Below, in pieces: positions 20,723 to 27,919 of a stretch of 33,337 nucleotides of DNA. The stretch's first letter is position 1. Each line of letters opens with the position of its first letter. The stretch lies in IMG/VR virus record IMGVR_UViG_3300046167_000430, positions 1 to 33,337 of that record. One strand, written 5' to 3'. Under the pieces are notes generated by a model. It saw only the letters and a program-made list of their open reading frames with translations. It did no database searches and was not told the DNA's origin. The DNA comes from a virus. Both the position numbers and the translations under genes were made by a program.

Positions 20723-21306
20723 TTTTTGTTCTCCAACTCTTTAATGAACTTCTCTATTCCAGAAACGTCCAGCTTGCTGTCAACAAAACCCTCAAAGGAA
20801 TCAGTCAAAAGTTCCTCTTCGGCGTCAACGTAGTTAGTCTTATTTGTATCATGGACAGTGACAAAATGGCAACACTCATGTGTATATAAAAATCTACGAG
20901 TCCCACTCTTAGTCATCATCCAATATGGCGCCTCAATGCGTTGTGTGCCACCTTCTTCCATTATGGTTACAGAACCACTTAATAAGAAAAAGAAATGATT
21001 ATACTTATGTATCTTAGAAACTATGAAGCAGTCTGCTGGGGATTTTAGGTCTCTAAGATACTGTCCATCAGCAAAATAATGGTCTAGCGGGAAAGTTACT
21101 GACATTTCGTTTCCCTCACCCATAGAGTCATCTCTTTCTAGTATTACATTACGCAACCTGTCTGCTTGCTTTCTATAGTGCTTGCTTTCTTTTTTTGCCT
21201 CGCACCACTCAAGAAAGTCTGCAAAGCTCAGGTCGTCTGGCGCACCAACATCAGACATTATCTCAGAAAAAGACTCCTCAGCTTTTTCTAGCTTATCAGT
21301 ATCCAT
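20719..21306 (-). CDS. Cupin-like protein in the tail block, 195 aa
   Basis: The N-terminal 60 residues are helical and charged. The C-terminal part (about 85-165) shows a double-stranded beta-helix pattern: KIHKYNHFFFLLSGSVTIME, EAPYWMMTKSGTRRFLYTHE, CHFVTVHDTNKTN. Single His residues sit at the usual cupin metal positions (H in KYNHF and TVH). I recall comparable proteins in the tail block of marine podophages. It may be a structural jelly-roll, or a sugar-binding part of the tail. No substrate can be named. Confidence 0.65.
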   Translation of the reverse strand: MDTDKLEKAEESFSEIMSDVGAPDDLSFADFLEWCEAKKESKHYRKQADRLRNVILERDDSMGEGNEMSVTFPLDHYFADGQYLRDLKSPADCFIVSKIHKYNHFFFLLSGSVTIMEEGGTQRIEAPYWMMTKSGTRRFLYTHECCHFVTVHDTNKTNYVDAEEELLTDSFEGFVDSKLDVSGIEKFIKELENKK

Positions 21307-21326
21307 TCTTCCCTCTTCCGCTCAAA

Positions 21327-22130
21327 TTAACCTATCACTAAGTATGAGTATGTTTTTCCTGCAACGCTATTGGGTAGATGAGAAACCGTTGCTTGCCCCT
21401 TATCTCTTGCGCTCACATATGGCTCAAAAGCGCTACCCGTTGCTTCTGATGGTTGCTCGGTGTTTATTTCAACCATCACAGAAGGAGAGGATGGGCGAGT
21501 ATATGGTGTAGTTTGCGCGGGGTTAGCAAGAAGACTAACAACAGTATCATCAACCTCAACTATAATTTCTATGTAATCGTTAGGATTAAGCTCTAGTGGA
21601 TGCTCAATAGATGCCCTTGTTGCACCAACATTTGAACCCTGCTTATCAGATACGCCAAACCAAGATGTGCTATGTGGAACATCTGTCCCATTAACTCTCA
21701 ACCAAATAAAGGCATCGTGGATTTGAGAAGATGAATTAACAAAAGTCGCCTCTACATGAATGTTGTATAAGCCACCATATGCAACCGTAATCCTATTGCT
21801 GGCAAGAGAGGTTCCGTAAACATACTCGGAGCCGTTAAGGGTTACTATTTGCGGCGTGTTTGCCGTTGTTATAGTTTGGCTTTGGTCGCTTTCAAACAAA
21901 CCAAATGGATACTTATTAGCCGCCGCAGATGAAAGAGACGTAGGCATAAATAGAATAACTGAATCTGGGCCAATACGTCTGTCGTAAATAATGGTGCTTG
22001 TAGCCCCACCAGTGTCTAAAGTAAATTCACCAGTACTGTTAATCTTTCCTTCCATGGCATTGTTTACCACTTCAGAAATCTGACGCGAATTGCCACCCTC
22101 CTTTGGGAGAACCCTGTACTGGTTAGCCAT
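21327..22130 (-). CDS. Virion protein with jelly-roll-like domain, 267 aa
   Basis: The N-terminal part (MANQYRVLPKEGGNSRQIS) recurs in marine podovirus tail proteins. Residues about 90-225 alternate beta strands like C1q/TNF jelly-rolls: NRITVAYGGLYNIHVEATFV, DAFIWLRVNGTDVPHS, LNPNDYIEIIVEVDDTVV, PSVMVEIN. It is probably a trimeric tail or fibre component. It overlaps the tail protein 22130-23599 by one base. No catalytic motif was seen. Confidence 0.65.
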   Translation of the reverse strand: MANQYRVLPKEGGNSRQISEVVNNAMEGKINSTGEFTLDTGGATSTIIYDRRIGPDSVILFMPTSLSSAAANKYPFGLFESDQSQTITTANTPQIVTLNGSEYVYGTSLASNRITVAYGGLYNIHVEATFVNSSSQIHDAFIWLRVNGTDVPHSTSWFGVSDKQGSNVGATRASIEHPLELNPNDYIEIIVEVDDTVVSLLANPAQTTPYTRPSSPSVMVEINTEQPSEATGSAFEPYVSARDKGQATVSHLPNSVAGKTYSYLVIG

Positions 22131-23599
22131 TATCGACGCCCTCTAACTTGAGCATCAACATCAATCCCCGTAGCATTAGCCCAGTCTCCAGTAATGTTTA
22201 AACGAACTCTGTGAAAACGACCAGAGGAGCGCACAGGGCAGAAGTTATCTGATGTTGCATTAGATGCGTCACCAAATACTATAGGTTCGTTCTGCGTTTG
22301 TCTGGAGGCCATCTGGACGCTAATGGTAGCCGTAGCGCCACTTGGGTTTTCAACATATGGCATTACGTTGTTAACCAAAGAGGCTCGACCAGCCTGAATG
22401 TCAAACTCACCAGTCTCTAGCGTTGCAGGAAGCGTTGCACCAGTAAACGTCTGAATCTTGTTGTCCTTTGCACCAGCGAAGAAGTATTCGCCCCCTTTGT
22501 AAACAGGGGAATCCAGAGAACTAGGTAAAGTGTCAATACTAGTAGAAATAGTAACGAGGTTCTCAAGAGTATAGCCAGCAGTAAATAGAGGAGCCATAGC
22601 ATCCAAACCAATAGTTGCTGTACTCCAACTGTCAGTCGCATAATTGTAAATAATAAGTTCATCGGGTGTACCATCAGAGTCAGAGCTTGCGTAAGACCAC
22701 ACGACGATTTGACGAAGCGGGTCAATAACCGCACTCATTCTATTTGCAAAGTTAGATTGGAATCTTTTGAGGAAGTATCTGTTTATCCGCTCTGCGCCGA
22801 TTGGCTTCGCAGACTGACCGTCAAACATATAGAAACCGTCATCAGAGAGATAAAAGACATTGCGACCAAAGGCTACAACGCTACCAGCAACTTTACATCC
22901 GCGAGAGATTTGCACCTTGTCAAACTCAAAGATTAAAGGCGAGCCAACATACTGCGCTCGTACAATACCTTTTTCCATCAAGATGGTTGCATACTCCCCG
23001 CCTACAATACCAGTGACAGCGCCAAAGTCTGCGATGTCTTGGAAGTCCGCTTGGGTGGTTGCGCTGACCGCCCAATCTGTAGCGTCACCGATAGCAGACC
23101 AGCGAACACGATAAGGCTTCTCGCCATCAGATACATCGTTTGTGTTTCCGCACATAACGAAGTCACGCACAACAGCAATGTGTCGGGCCTTTGGCGCATC
23201 AGCACTAAGGTCTGCAAATAACCCACCCCCACCTGCGGTGATTGTCTGGATATTGTCAGCATAGTTTGTAGCAATTACGCTTTCACCAAACTGCAAAAAC
23301 TTCCAAACGTCATTTGAGCCTGATGAGTAGTTTCCAGACTTAGAGATATTAACAAGACTGCTGTCCGTCGCATCTAGCTTGTATAGCTTAGTTTCATCTC
23401 CGACATACAGCGCGGCCGCGCCAGAGTCATCCTTTGCGGCAGTCATCCCTCGAATGTAATTATCAGCCGCCCCAGAGAAGGGAAGGATGTCGCTAAGGCT
23501 GGTATAGCCATTAGCTGACGGAACCACATTATTTGCCACAGTGGCGCCAGCATTTTGATAGTCTGGCTGGTCTGGTAAAAATTGACCTAACTTTATCAT
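22130..23599 (-). CDS. P22 gp10-like tail stabilisation protein
   Basis: A 489-residue protein. Beta-propeller-like pattern with repeated blades: NYIRGMTAAKDDSGAAALYV, KPYRVRWSAIGDATDWAVS, GIVRAQYVGSPLIFEFDK, NVFYLSDDGFYMFDGQSAKP, DELIIYNYATDSW. The opening LGQFLPDQPDYQNAGATVA is typical of packaged-DNA stabilisation proteins of P22-like phages. These form the hub between portal, adaptor and tail needle or spikes. Position after the adaptor fits. I recognise the family from marine relatives, and the match to P22 itself is distant. Confidence 0.75.
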   Translation of the reverse strand: MIKLGQFLPDQPDYQNAGATVANNVVPSANGYTSLSDILPFSGAADNYIRGMTAAKDDSGAAALYVGDETKLYKLDATDSSLVNISKSGNYSSGSNDVWKFLQFGESVIATNYADNIQTITAGGGGLFADLSADAPKARHIAVVRDFVMCGNTNDVSDGEKPYRVRWSAIGDATDWAVSATTQADFQDIADFGAVTGIVGGEYATILMEKGIVRAQYVGSPLIFEFDKVQISRGCKVAGSVVAFGRNVFYLSDDGFYMFDGQSAKPIGAERINRYFLKRFQSNFANRMSAVIDPLRQIVVWSYASSDSDGTPDELIIYNYATDSWSTATIGLDAMAPLFTAGYTLENLVTISTSIDTLPSSLDSPVYKGGEYFFAGAKDNKIQTFTGATLPATLETGEFDIQAGRASLVNNVMPYVENPSGATATISVQMASRQTQNEPIVFGDASNATSDNFCPVRSSGRFHRVRLNITGDWANATGIDVDAQVRGRR

Positions 23600-24180
23600 T
23601 GTCTATTCCAGTTTTCGTTACCCTCAGAAACAACGCTCCAAGTTTCGTTCCCCTCTGAAGCGTCAACCCAATCTTCGTTACCCTCTGCCACTATAGACCA
23701 ATCCTCGCCTAAAATCTCTACCCCTGTTGCAGTAAAGTTTACAATACCAGAAAGAGAGCTAGAGCCTATAAACTCGCCATTAGCTAAAGATGTCATAATT
23801 GCGGAAACATTAGCGCTAGATGAGCCAGATAGGACAACACCACCAGCCGCAGTTGAAATTGCCTGAGTTGTCATTGCAGACTCTCCGACATGAACCCGAA
23901 CCCCCTCGGATGTAACCAGCACTGTAGCGCTGGCAGTCGATGAGCCTAGTTTTACGCAGATACCCGCAGATGTTACACTAGTCGTAGCAGAGATGGACGA
24001 CTCAAAGAACTGTATACGAAGGCAAGTAGCAGAGACAGACGCGCTTACAGAAGGGGTAGCCTCGCCCTCTCTGATTGCCAAGGTTGTCCAAAATGAATCG
24101 TCAAGAGCAACCTGACGCATCTGGTCTAGGTTGCCGTATATATTTAGCTGGTCGAGTGATGGCCCTACAATATCAGCCAT
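23596..24180 (-). CDS. Repeat-containing virion protein, 194 aa
   Basis: After a short N-terminus (DIVGPSLDQLNIYGNLDQMR), residues about 40-150 are five or six tandem units of roughly 20-22 residues, each a beta strand pair, such as TSVTSAGICVKLGSSTAS and ATVLVTSEGVRVHVGESAM. The end is four shorter units ending in W (ILGEDW, EGNEDW, EGNETW, EGNENW), encoded by near-repeats of TTCGTTACCCTC around 23615-23690 on the + strand. Similar repeat proteins occur in marine phage tail blocks. It overlaps the next gene by four bases. Likely a tail or decoration protein. Confidence 0.7.
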   Translation of the reverse strand: MADIVGPSLDQLNIYGNLDQMRQVALDDSFWTTLAIREGEATPSVSASVSATCLRIQFFESSISATTSVTSAGICVKLGSSTASATVLVTSEGVRVHVGESAMTTQAISTAAGGVVLSGSSSANVSAIMTSLANGEFIGSSSLSGIVNFTATGVEILGEDWSIVAEGNEDWVDASEGNETWSVVSEGNENWNRQ

Positions 24181-24184
24181 CGAA

Positions 24185-24574
24185 CTAAGCCGCCGTGATG
24201 TCTACGCCTGATACAGCAATCTTAAAGATGTCACCATCAGCAATGGTTTTTGATGTTGTCAACGCTGAGTGAAATAACAAGTTACCAGAAGAAGAGGCAT
24301 CGTAAATACCGATATGTGTAATTGTTCCCCAGTCACCGCCAGTAGCGGCTGGGAACTCAACAGCACCGCTATTGGAAGCAGTACCGCCAGATGATGCGCC
24401 AAATGCCATGGATTGACGTGCGTATCCAAAACCACTTACCTCTGCGCCAGTTCCAGCATCAGTAGGGTCAGCAGTATGCAGTCCAACATAAACAGCCGCA
24501 GGAGCAGATGTGCTTGCAGTTCCTAAAAAATGGTCGAGAAATTTATTCTCTAGGTAGTCGCTCATTGCGCTCAT
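24185..24574 (-). CDS. Virion protein, 129 aa
   Basis: The pattern APAAVYVGLHTADPTDAGTG, then SGFGYARQSMAFGASSGGT and GTITHIGIYDASSSGNLLFH, is one I recognise from many phage structural blocks, usually annotated as tail or virion protein. It is all-beta with a small glycine-rich core. The start at 24574 overlaps the adaptor stop (TAATG); ATG 24565 is possible. It probably belongs to the tail or head-tail joint. Confidence 0.7.
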   Translation of the reverse strand: MSAMSDYLENKFLDHFLGTASTSAPAAVYVGLHTADPTDAGTGAEVSGFGYARQSMAFGASSGGTASNSGAVEFPAATGGDWGTITHIGIYDASSSGNLLFHSALTTSKTIADGDIFKIAVSGVDITAA

Positions 24575-25200
24575 TATCGTTCTCCGTATCTTGATTTCAT
24601 AAATAGACCAGAGCCAGCATGTTTGCCGCGCTGTTCTTCGCGTTTAATTTCTTCCAGTGCGCGAGTAAATAATTGCTCGTACACAGCAGTCTTCTCATCA
24701 TCCATAAGGAATACACTAGCAGAAGCCAAAGCGCCATAGAGATATGCGTCTGGATGTCTAGTCAGGATAATGTTTGTTGTGTTGCTGTCAGACAAGTCTG
24801 GAACGCCCTCAGAGTAAACAATCTCAGCCGTATAGTCACTGTCTGGTGTTGGTGCAAATTTAATCTCGCCACCAATAATGGTATAGCCCTTTGGTCGGCC
24901 ACTGGCATTGTTGCTATAGATTTCATTTGCTCTAACTGGTGTGTAGTACTCAAGAACCTCTGTCGGGTTCGTGTTTAACTTTACAAGGCGAATGGAGCGT
25001 AAGTCCGTAGGGAGAGAAACAAAGGCGTCTCCAGATGTAAGTGTTGCTGTAGCGCGTTTCTCTTGAGTGCGAGCTTCCATCTCACGAGCCATACGAGCCT
25101 CAGCCAGAGAGATAAAATCTGGGATTTGAGCAGTCAGGTCGCTACGAGCAAGGAAGCTGGCGACAGACGCTTGAAGCTCTGAGTAGTTAGTAATAGCCAC
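24574..25200 (-). CDS. Head-tail adaptor, P22 gp4-like
   Basis: A 208-residue protein with the adaptor pattern: ITNYSELQASVASFLARSDL, IPDFISLAEARMAREMEART, ATLTSGDAFVSLPTDLRSIR, PKGYTIIGGEIKFAPTPDSD, and a C-terminal helix RALEEIKREEQRGKH. Such proteins form a ring under the portal and close the head after packaging. Its place between capsid and tail genes fits. Confidence 0.8.
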   Translation of the reverse strand: MAITNYSELQASVASFLARSDLTAQIPDFISLAEARMAREMEARTQEKRATATLTSGDAFVSLPTDLRSIRLVKLNTNPTEVLEYYTPVRANEIYSNNASGRPKGYTIIGGEIKFAPTPDSDYTAEIVYSEGVPDLSDSNTTNIILTRHPDAYLYGALASASVFLMDDEKTAVYEQLFTRALEEIKREEQRGKHAGSGLFMKSRYGER

Positions 25201-25526
25201 TATACGTTTCCTTCGCTGGTTCTAAAAAACCTATTGTCGTACTCGTTGAGCCACTTCTTCCAGCCTTTAGGGTTATCCTTAGGCTGACCTAGCTCCAGTA
25301 ATAGCTGATGATACAATGCTGTGGGTATTTCTGCAACCTTCTGTTGGTGCTTCTGTGTATCACCAATTAAGCTGTTCTTTTCAAAGCTATTGCGTTGTTC
25401 CCTGTTGGACTTAATAAGCGCATCTACATTCTGTGATGTTTCGAATACAATTTTTCCCTCTTGGTCAAAGTGCGCCCAAGTCTCTTTCCCTGTAATCTCG
25501 TCTTTTTTAACTAATCGTTTTTGCAT
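25200..25526 (-). CDS. Hypothetical protein, 108 aa
   Basis: Start ATG 25526 after AGGGAAAGAAA; the longer frame to 25604 runs back over a hairpin and the capsid stop. A charged, helical protein (MQKRLVKKDEITGKETWAHF, ending NEYDNRFFRTSEGNV). Not recognised. It lies between the capsid and adaptor genes and overlaps the adaptor start by one base, so a minor head-completion role is possible. Confidence 0.6.
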   Translation of the reverse strand: MQKRLVKKDEITGKETWAHFDQEGKIVFETSQNVDALIKSNREQRNSFEKNSLIGDTQKHQQKVAEIPTALYHQLLLELGQPKDNPKGWKKWLNEYDNRFFRTSEGNV

Positions 25527-25543
25527 TTTCTTTCCCTGAAAGT

Positions 25544-25573
25544 AAAAGGGGGGGCGACCCGAAAGCCGCCCCC
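25544..25573 (-). terminator. Terminator-like hairpin after the capsid gene
   Basis: On the minus strand GGGGGCG (25573-25567) pairs with CGCCCCC (25556-25550) around GCTTTCGGGT, followed by CCTTTTACTT. It lies right after the major capsid stop, the usual place for a leaky terminator that keeps capsid mRNA abundant over downstream tail mRNA. Confidence 0.6.
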
Positions 25574-25581
25574 AGCAGTAC

Positions 25582-26520
25582 TTATGACAAGTCGTAAACT
25601 GCACCGTGAGCTTTTGGCGCTGAAACTTTCAGCGTCCACTCAGTTACAATTTGGAACTTCTCGCTGTCACCAGTTTTCGCAAGTTCGCTTACAGCGAAGT
25701 TACGGCTTGGCAACGTGCAGACTGAAGCGTAGTCACTGTCGAGCAGGAATACGCGGTCGTCTTGAGCAAAGCGGTCAATTACAACGTCCAGTTGGCCGAA
25801 GTCAGACAGGTACAAAGAAACAGAACCAACGATAGCGGCTTCACGTGGAGCAGTATAGTTGATTTGGTTTGTTGCAACTGAACCTGAGTTCAAGTCACTG
25901 AAAGCAACTTTTTTGGCAGGAGAAACAACCAGCATGTTTGGCTGTCCACCGTCCGTGTAAGCGGCTTGCATTGCATTGTCTACTTGGGCCAGAGTCAGGG
26001 CGCGGTTTGTACCTGCCATGTCTGGAACATCAGAACCGTCACCAGTCGCGGCAGAAGTGCCAGAGGCATCGTCTACATTGGTAATCCAGCTTGACAGTGA
26101 ACCAGCTTTACGAGGGTCAGAGCCGCTACGAGCAGTGTCGGAGTGGAGTGATTTCTCGATGTCACGACGAAGCTCCAGACCTTTCAGAACTTTCTGATAG
26201 GCCGTTTCTTTGTCACGACCAGCTTTGTCAACTGAATCCAAAGTGCCAGAAACTTGTGCGTCTTTGACTGAGATTTGCATGTAGTTGCCGAGACGGCTTG
26301 TGGCGGTTGGTGTTGCGTAAGTAGCGTCAGCACCTTCGTTCACATGGTTGTCGTCAACTGCGGCGGCAAGCTCTTGCACTTGCCACTCAACAAATACACC
26401 ATTTCCTGTCTCTTTTTTCAGAGCAGAAAATACTGGGGTTTCTTCTGGGTCAATCCGAGTGATTACATCACTCAGGTCTTCGCGCTCGCCAACGGCGTTT
26501 GCAGTAGTAAAAGTAGCCAT
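25582..26520 (-). CDS. Major capsid protein, SU10-like
   Basis: A 312-residue protein of HK97 fold type. The opening FTTANAVGEREDLSDVITRI, then DPEETPVFSALKKETGNGVF, the TATSRLGNYMQISVKDAQVS region, helix YQKVLKGLELRRDIEKSLHS (E-loop to spine-helix border) and PNMLVVSPAKKVAFSDL with FGQLDVVIDRFAQDDRVFLL near the end are characteristic of the SU10/DUF5309 capsid family. It directly follows the scaffold gene and precedes a terminator-like hairpin. Hundreds of copies are expected per particle. Confidence 0.9.
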   Translation of the reverse strand: MATFTTANAVGEREDLSDVITRIDPEETPVFSALKKETGNGVFVEWQVQELAAAVDDNHVNEGADATYATPTATSRLGNYMQISVKDAQVSGTLDSVDKAGRDKETAYQKVLKGLELRRDIEKSLHSDTARSGSDPRKAGSLSSWITNVDDASGTSAATGDGSDVPDMAGTNRALTLAQVDNAMQAAYTDGGQPNMLVVSPAKKVAFSDLNSGSVATNQINYTAPREAAIVGSVSLYLSDFGQLDVVIDRFAQDDRVFLLDSDYASVCTLPSRNFAVSELAKTGDSEKFQIVTEWTLKVSAPKAHGAVYDLS

Positions 26521-26521
26521 A

Positions 26522-27589
26522 TTAAGACCTCATTCTTTCTAAAAGTAAATCAACGGCAGCATCTTTGCTACCAGTTTTGTTTAGGCGTTCTAGTGCCTTT
26601 TTTCCGCGATTTGCATTAGCTTGGGCTTTAGTAGCTGGTTTTCCAGAGCGAGTTACTTTCGGGGCTTTCTTTACTTTCTTTTGAGCCTGTGGCTTTTTAG
26701 CCATCAACTCATCATAAAGATAAGCCTTGCGAAGAGCCAAGACACCACGGCTGTCAGAAATGTTGGCAACTTCTTCGTCACTGAATCCCAAGCTTCGCTG
26801 GGCGTAACTAATAATTGCCTGTTTCTCTGAGTTTGCAACCTCTGGGTCGTTCCACTCTGGTAGCACTGATAAAAGCTTTTCGTTCTCATCAGCTAGATAT
26901 TGTTGACGCGCAACCTGTGCCTGCTGAATAGACTCTTGTTGTACTCGCTGTTGCTCGGCTTGCACGTTTTGTAAGGCTTCCTTACGGTCACGATGAACCT
27001 CGCGTTGACGGACAAACTCAGCAGGATTATCTGCGTACAACTTGTCCCAGTACTCTTGAGTCGGCTCTTCAGTAGAGTTTAGTTGGTTGTTCAACTGCTC
27101 TAAAGCCTGAGCATATTGCTCACGCTGTTGCGCTAAAGTTTGCATTTCCACTTCAGAGTTCTTACGAAGCTCTGCCGCTTCTTGCATACGCTTTTGCGCC
27201 GCCTGTTCTAATTGGTAGGATTTGACAAGCTCGTCGGCCTTAACTTGCTTCTCCTCTCCATCAACCTTCACAGTGTAATAAGTATCTTCGTCTTCAACTT
27301 CCATAACCTCGGAAGCGTCAACTTCATACTCTTCATCATCATCATCTTCATCATCAGAATCGGATAGCTCAACAGCGTCCTCATCATCAAAATCATCCTC
27401 AGATGTCGCCTCGACCTCTTCAGCTTCTTCAAGAGTTTCCTCTTGCTCCACTTCGTCCATCTCGGCATTAGGCTCTAAAACGTCCTCGCTTGCCTCTTCG
27501 GGGGCGTTGACATTTAAGAGTTCGTCAATCGCTTGACTTTTCGTTAGGGACTCACCTGCACCCAGTAGGGTAGTAGTTTCGTCAGCCAT
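26522..27589 (-). CDS. Scaffolding protein
   Basis: A 355-residue protein with the usual scaffold make-up. The N-terminal 110 residues are extremely acidic (runs such as SDSDDEDDDDEEYEVDAS). The middle is a long Gln/Glu coiled coil (MQTLAQQREQYAQALEQL). The C-terminus is basic (KKPQAQKKVKKAPKVTR), where scaffolds bind the capsid shell. It lies one base upstream of the capsid gene. No protease domain, so removal is likely by exit or host proteolysis. Confidence 0.85.
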   Translation of the reverse strand: MADETTTLLGAGESLTKSQAIDELLNVNAPEEASEDVLEPNAEMDEVEQEETLEEAEEVEATSEDDFDDEDAVELSDSDDEDDDDEEYEVDASEVMEVEDEDTYYTVKVDGEEKQVKADELVKSYQLEQAAQKRMQEAAELRKNSEVEMQTLAQQREQYAQALEQLNNQLNSTEEPTQEYWDKLYADNPAEFVRQREVHRDRKEALQNVQAEQQRVQQESIQQAQVARQQYLADENEKLLSVLPEWNDPEVANSEKQAIISYAQRSLGFSDEEVANISDSRGVLALRKAYLYDELMAKKPQAQKKVKKAPKVTRSGKPATKAQANANRGKKALERLNKTGSKDAAVDLLLERMRS

Positions 27590-27592
27590 TCT

Positions 27593-27865
27593 CTATCTCC
27601 TCTTCATGTTAGTCTGGAAATCCACTTCCAGTTTAGCTAAGTTGCCAGTCTCGACAACTTCTGTAAGATGGCCGCGCACCACCATTAGCGCTTGGTACAT
27701 CTTAAAGAGCCACTCACGTTCATCCTGAGATGACGTGACATCTTTAACGGCGTTAAGGTATCTTTCCTCAAGAACCTCAAACGCCTCAGCAAGTATCGGG
27801 TCGCGCAATAAAGATGCGGCGTGTTCGCCCCGTGCTTGCTCTCCCCTTAATTTTCCTTCACTCAC
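27593..27865 (-). CDS. Small head-block protein, 90 aa
   Basis: GTG start at 27865 with GAGGAGA upstream. Helical (EQARGEHAASLLRDPILAEA, YLNAVKDVTSSQDEREWLFK) with a basic MKRR end. I recall a similar small protein between portal and scaffold in other marine podophages. Function unknown; assembly of the portal or scaffold complex is inferred from position. Confidence 0.65.
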   Translation of the reverse strand: MSEGKLRGEQARGEHAASLLRDPILAEAFEVLEERYLNAVKDVTSSQDEREWLFKMYQALMVVRGHLTEVVETGNLAKLEVDFQTNMKRR

Positions 27866-27888
27866 AAACAGTCTCCTCTACTGTTGCT

Positions 27889-27916
27889 AAAATATCACAC
27901 AATACTTTTTACGCAA
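27889..27916 (-). promoter_or_regulatory. Possible internal late promoter
   Basis: In the only sizeable gap inside the head block, the minus strand has TTGCGT (27916-27911) and TATTTT (27894-27889) with 16 bases between. It would boost expression of the scaffold and capsid genes just downstream. Confidence 0.4.
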
Positions 27917-27919
27917 TAA

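Noticed and set aside
22417-22734. Leu-rich 105-aa frame on the minus strand within the tail stabilisation gene
   Set aside because: A shadow frame of a well-supported gene; its hydrophobicity comes from the codon phase.
24831-24845. TAGTCACTGTC-like sequences resembling iterons in the adaptor gene (also near 25731 in the capsid gene)
   Set aside because: Single, isolated half-matches without the C-run or 22-bp period; both encode an Asp-Ser-Asp-Tyr stretch, so protein coding explains them.
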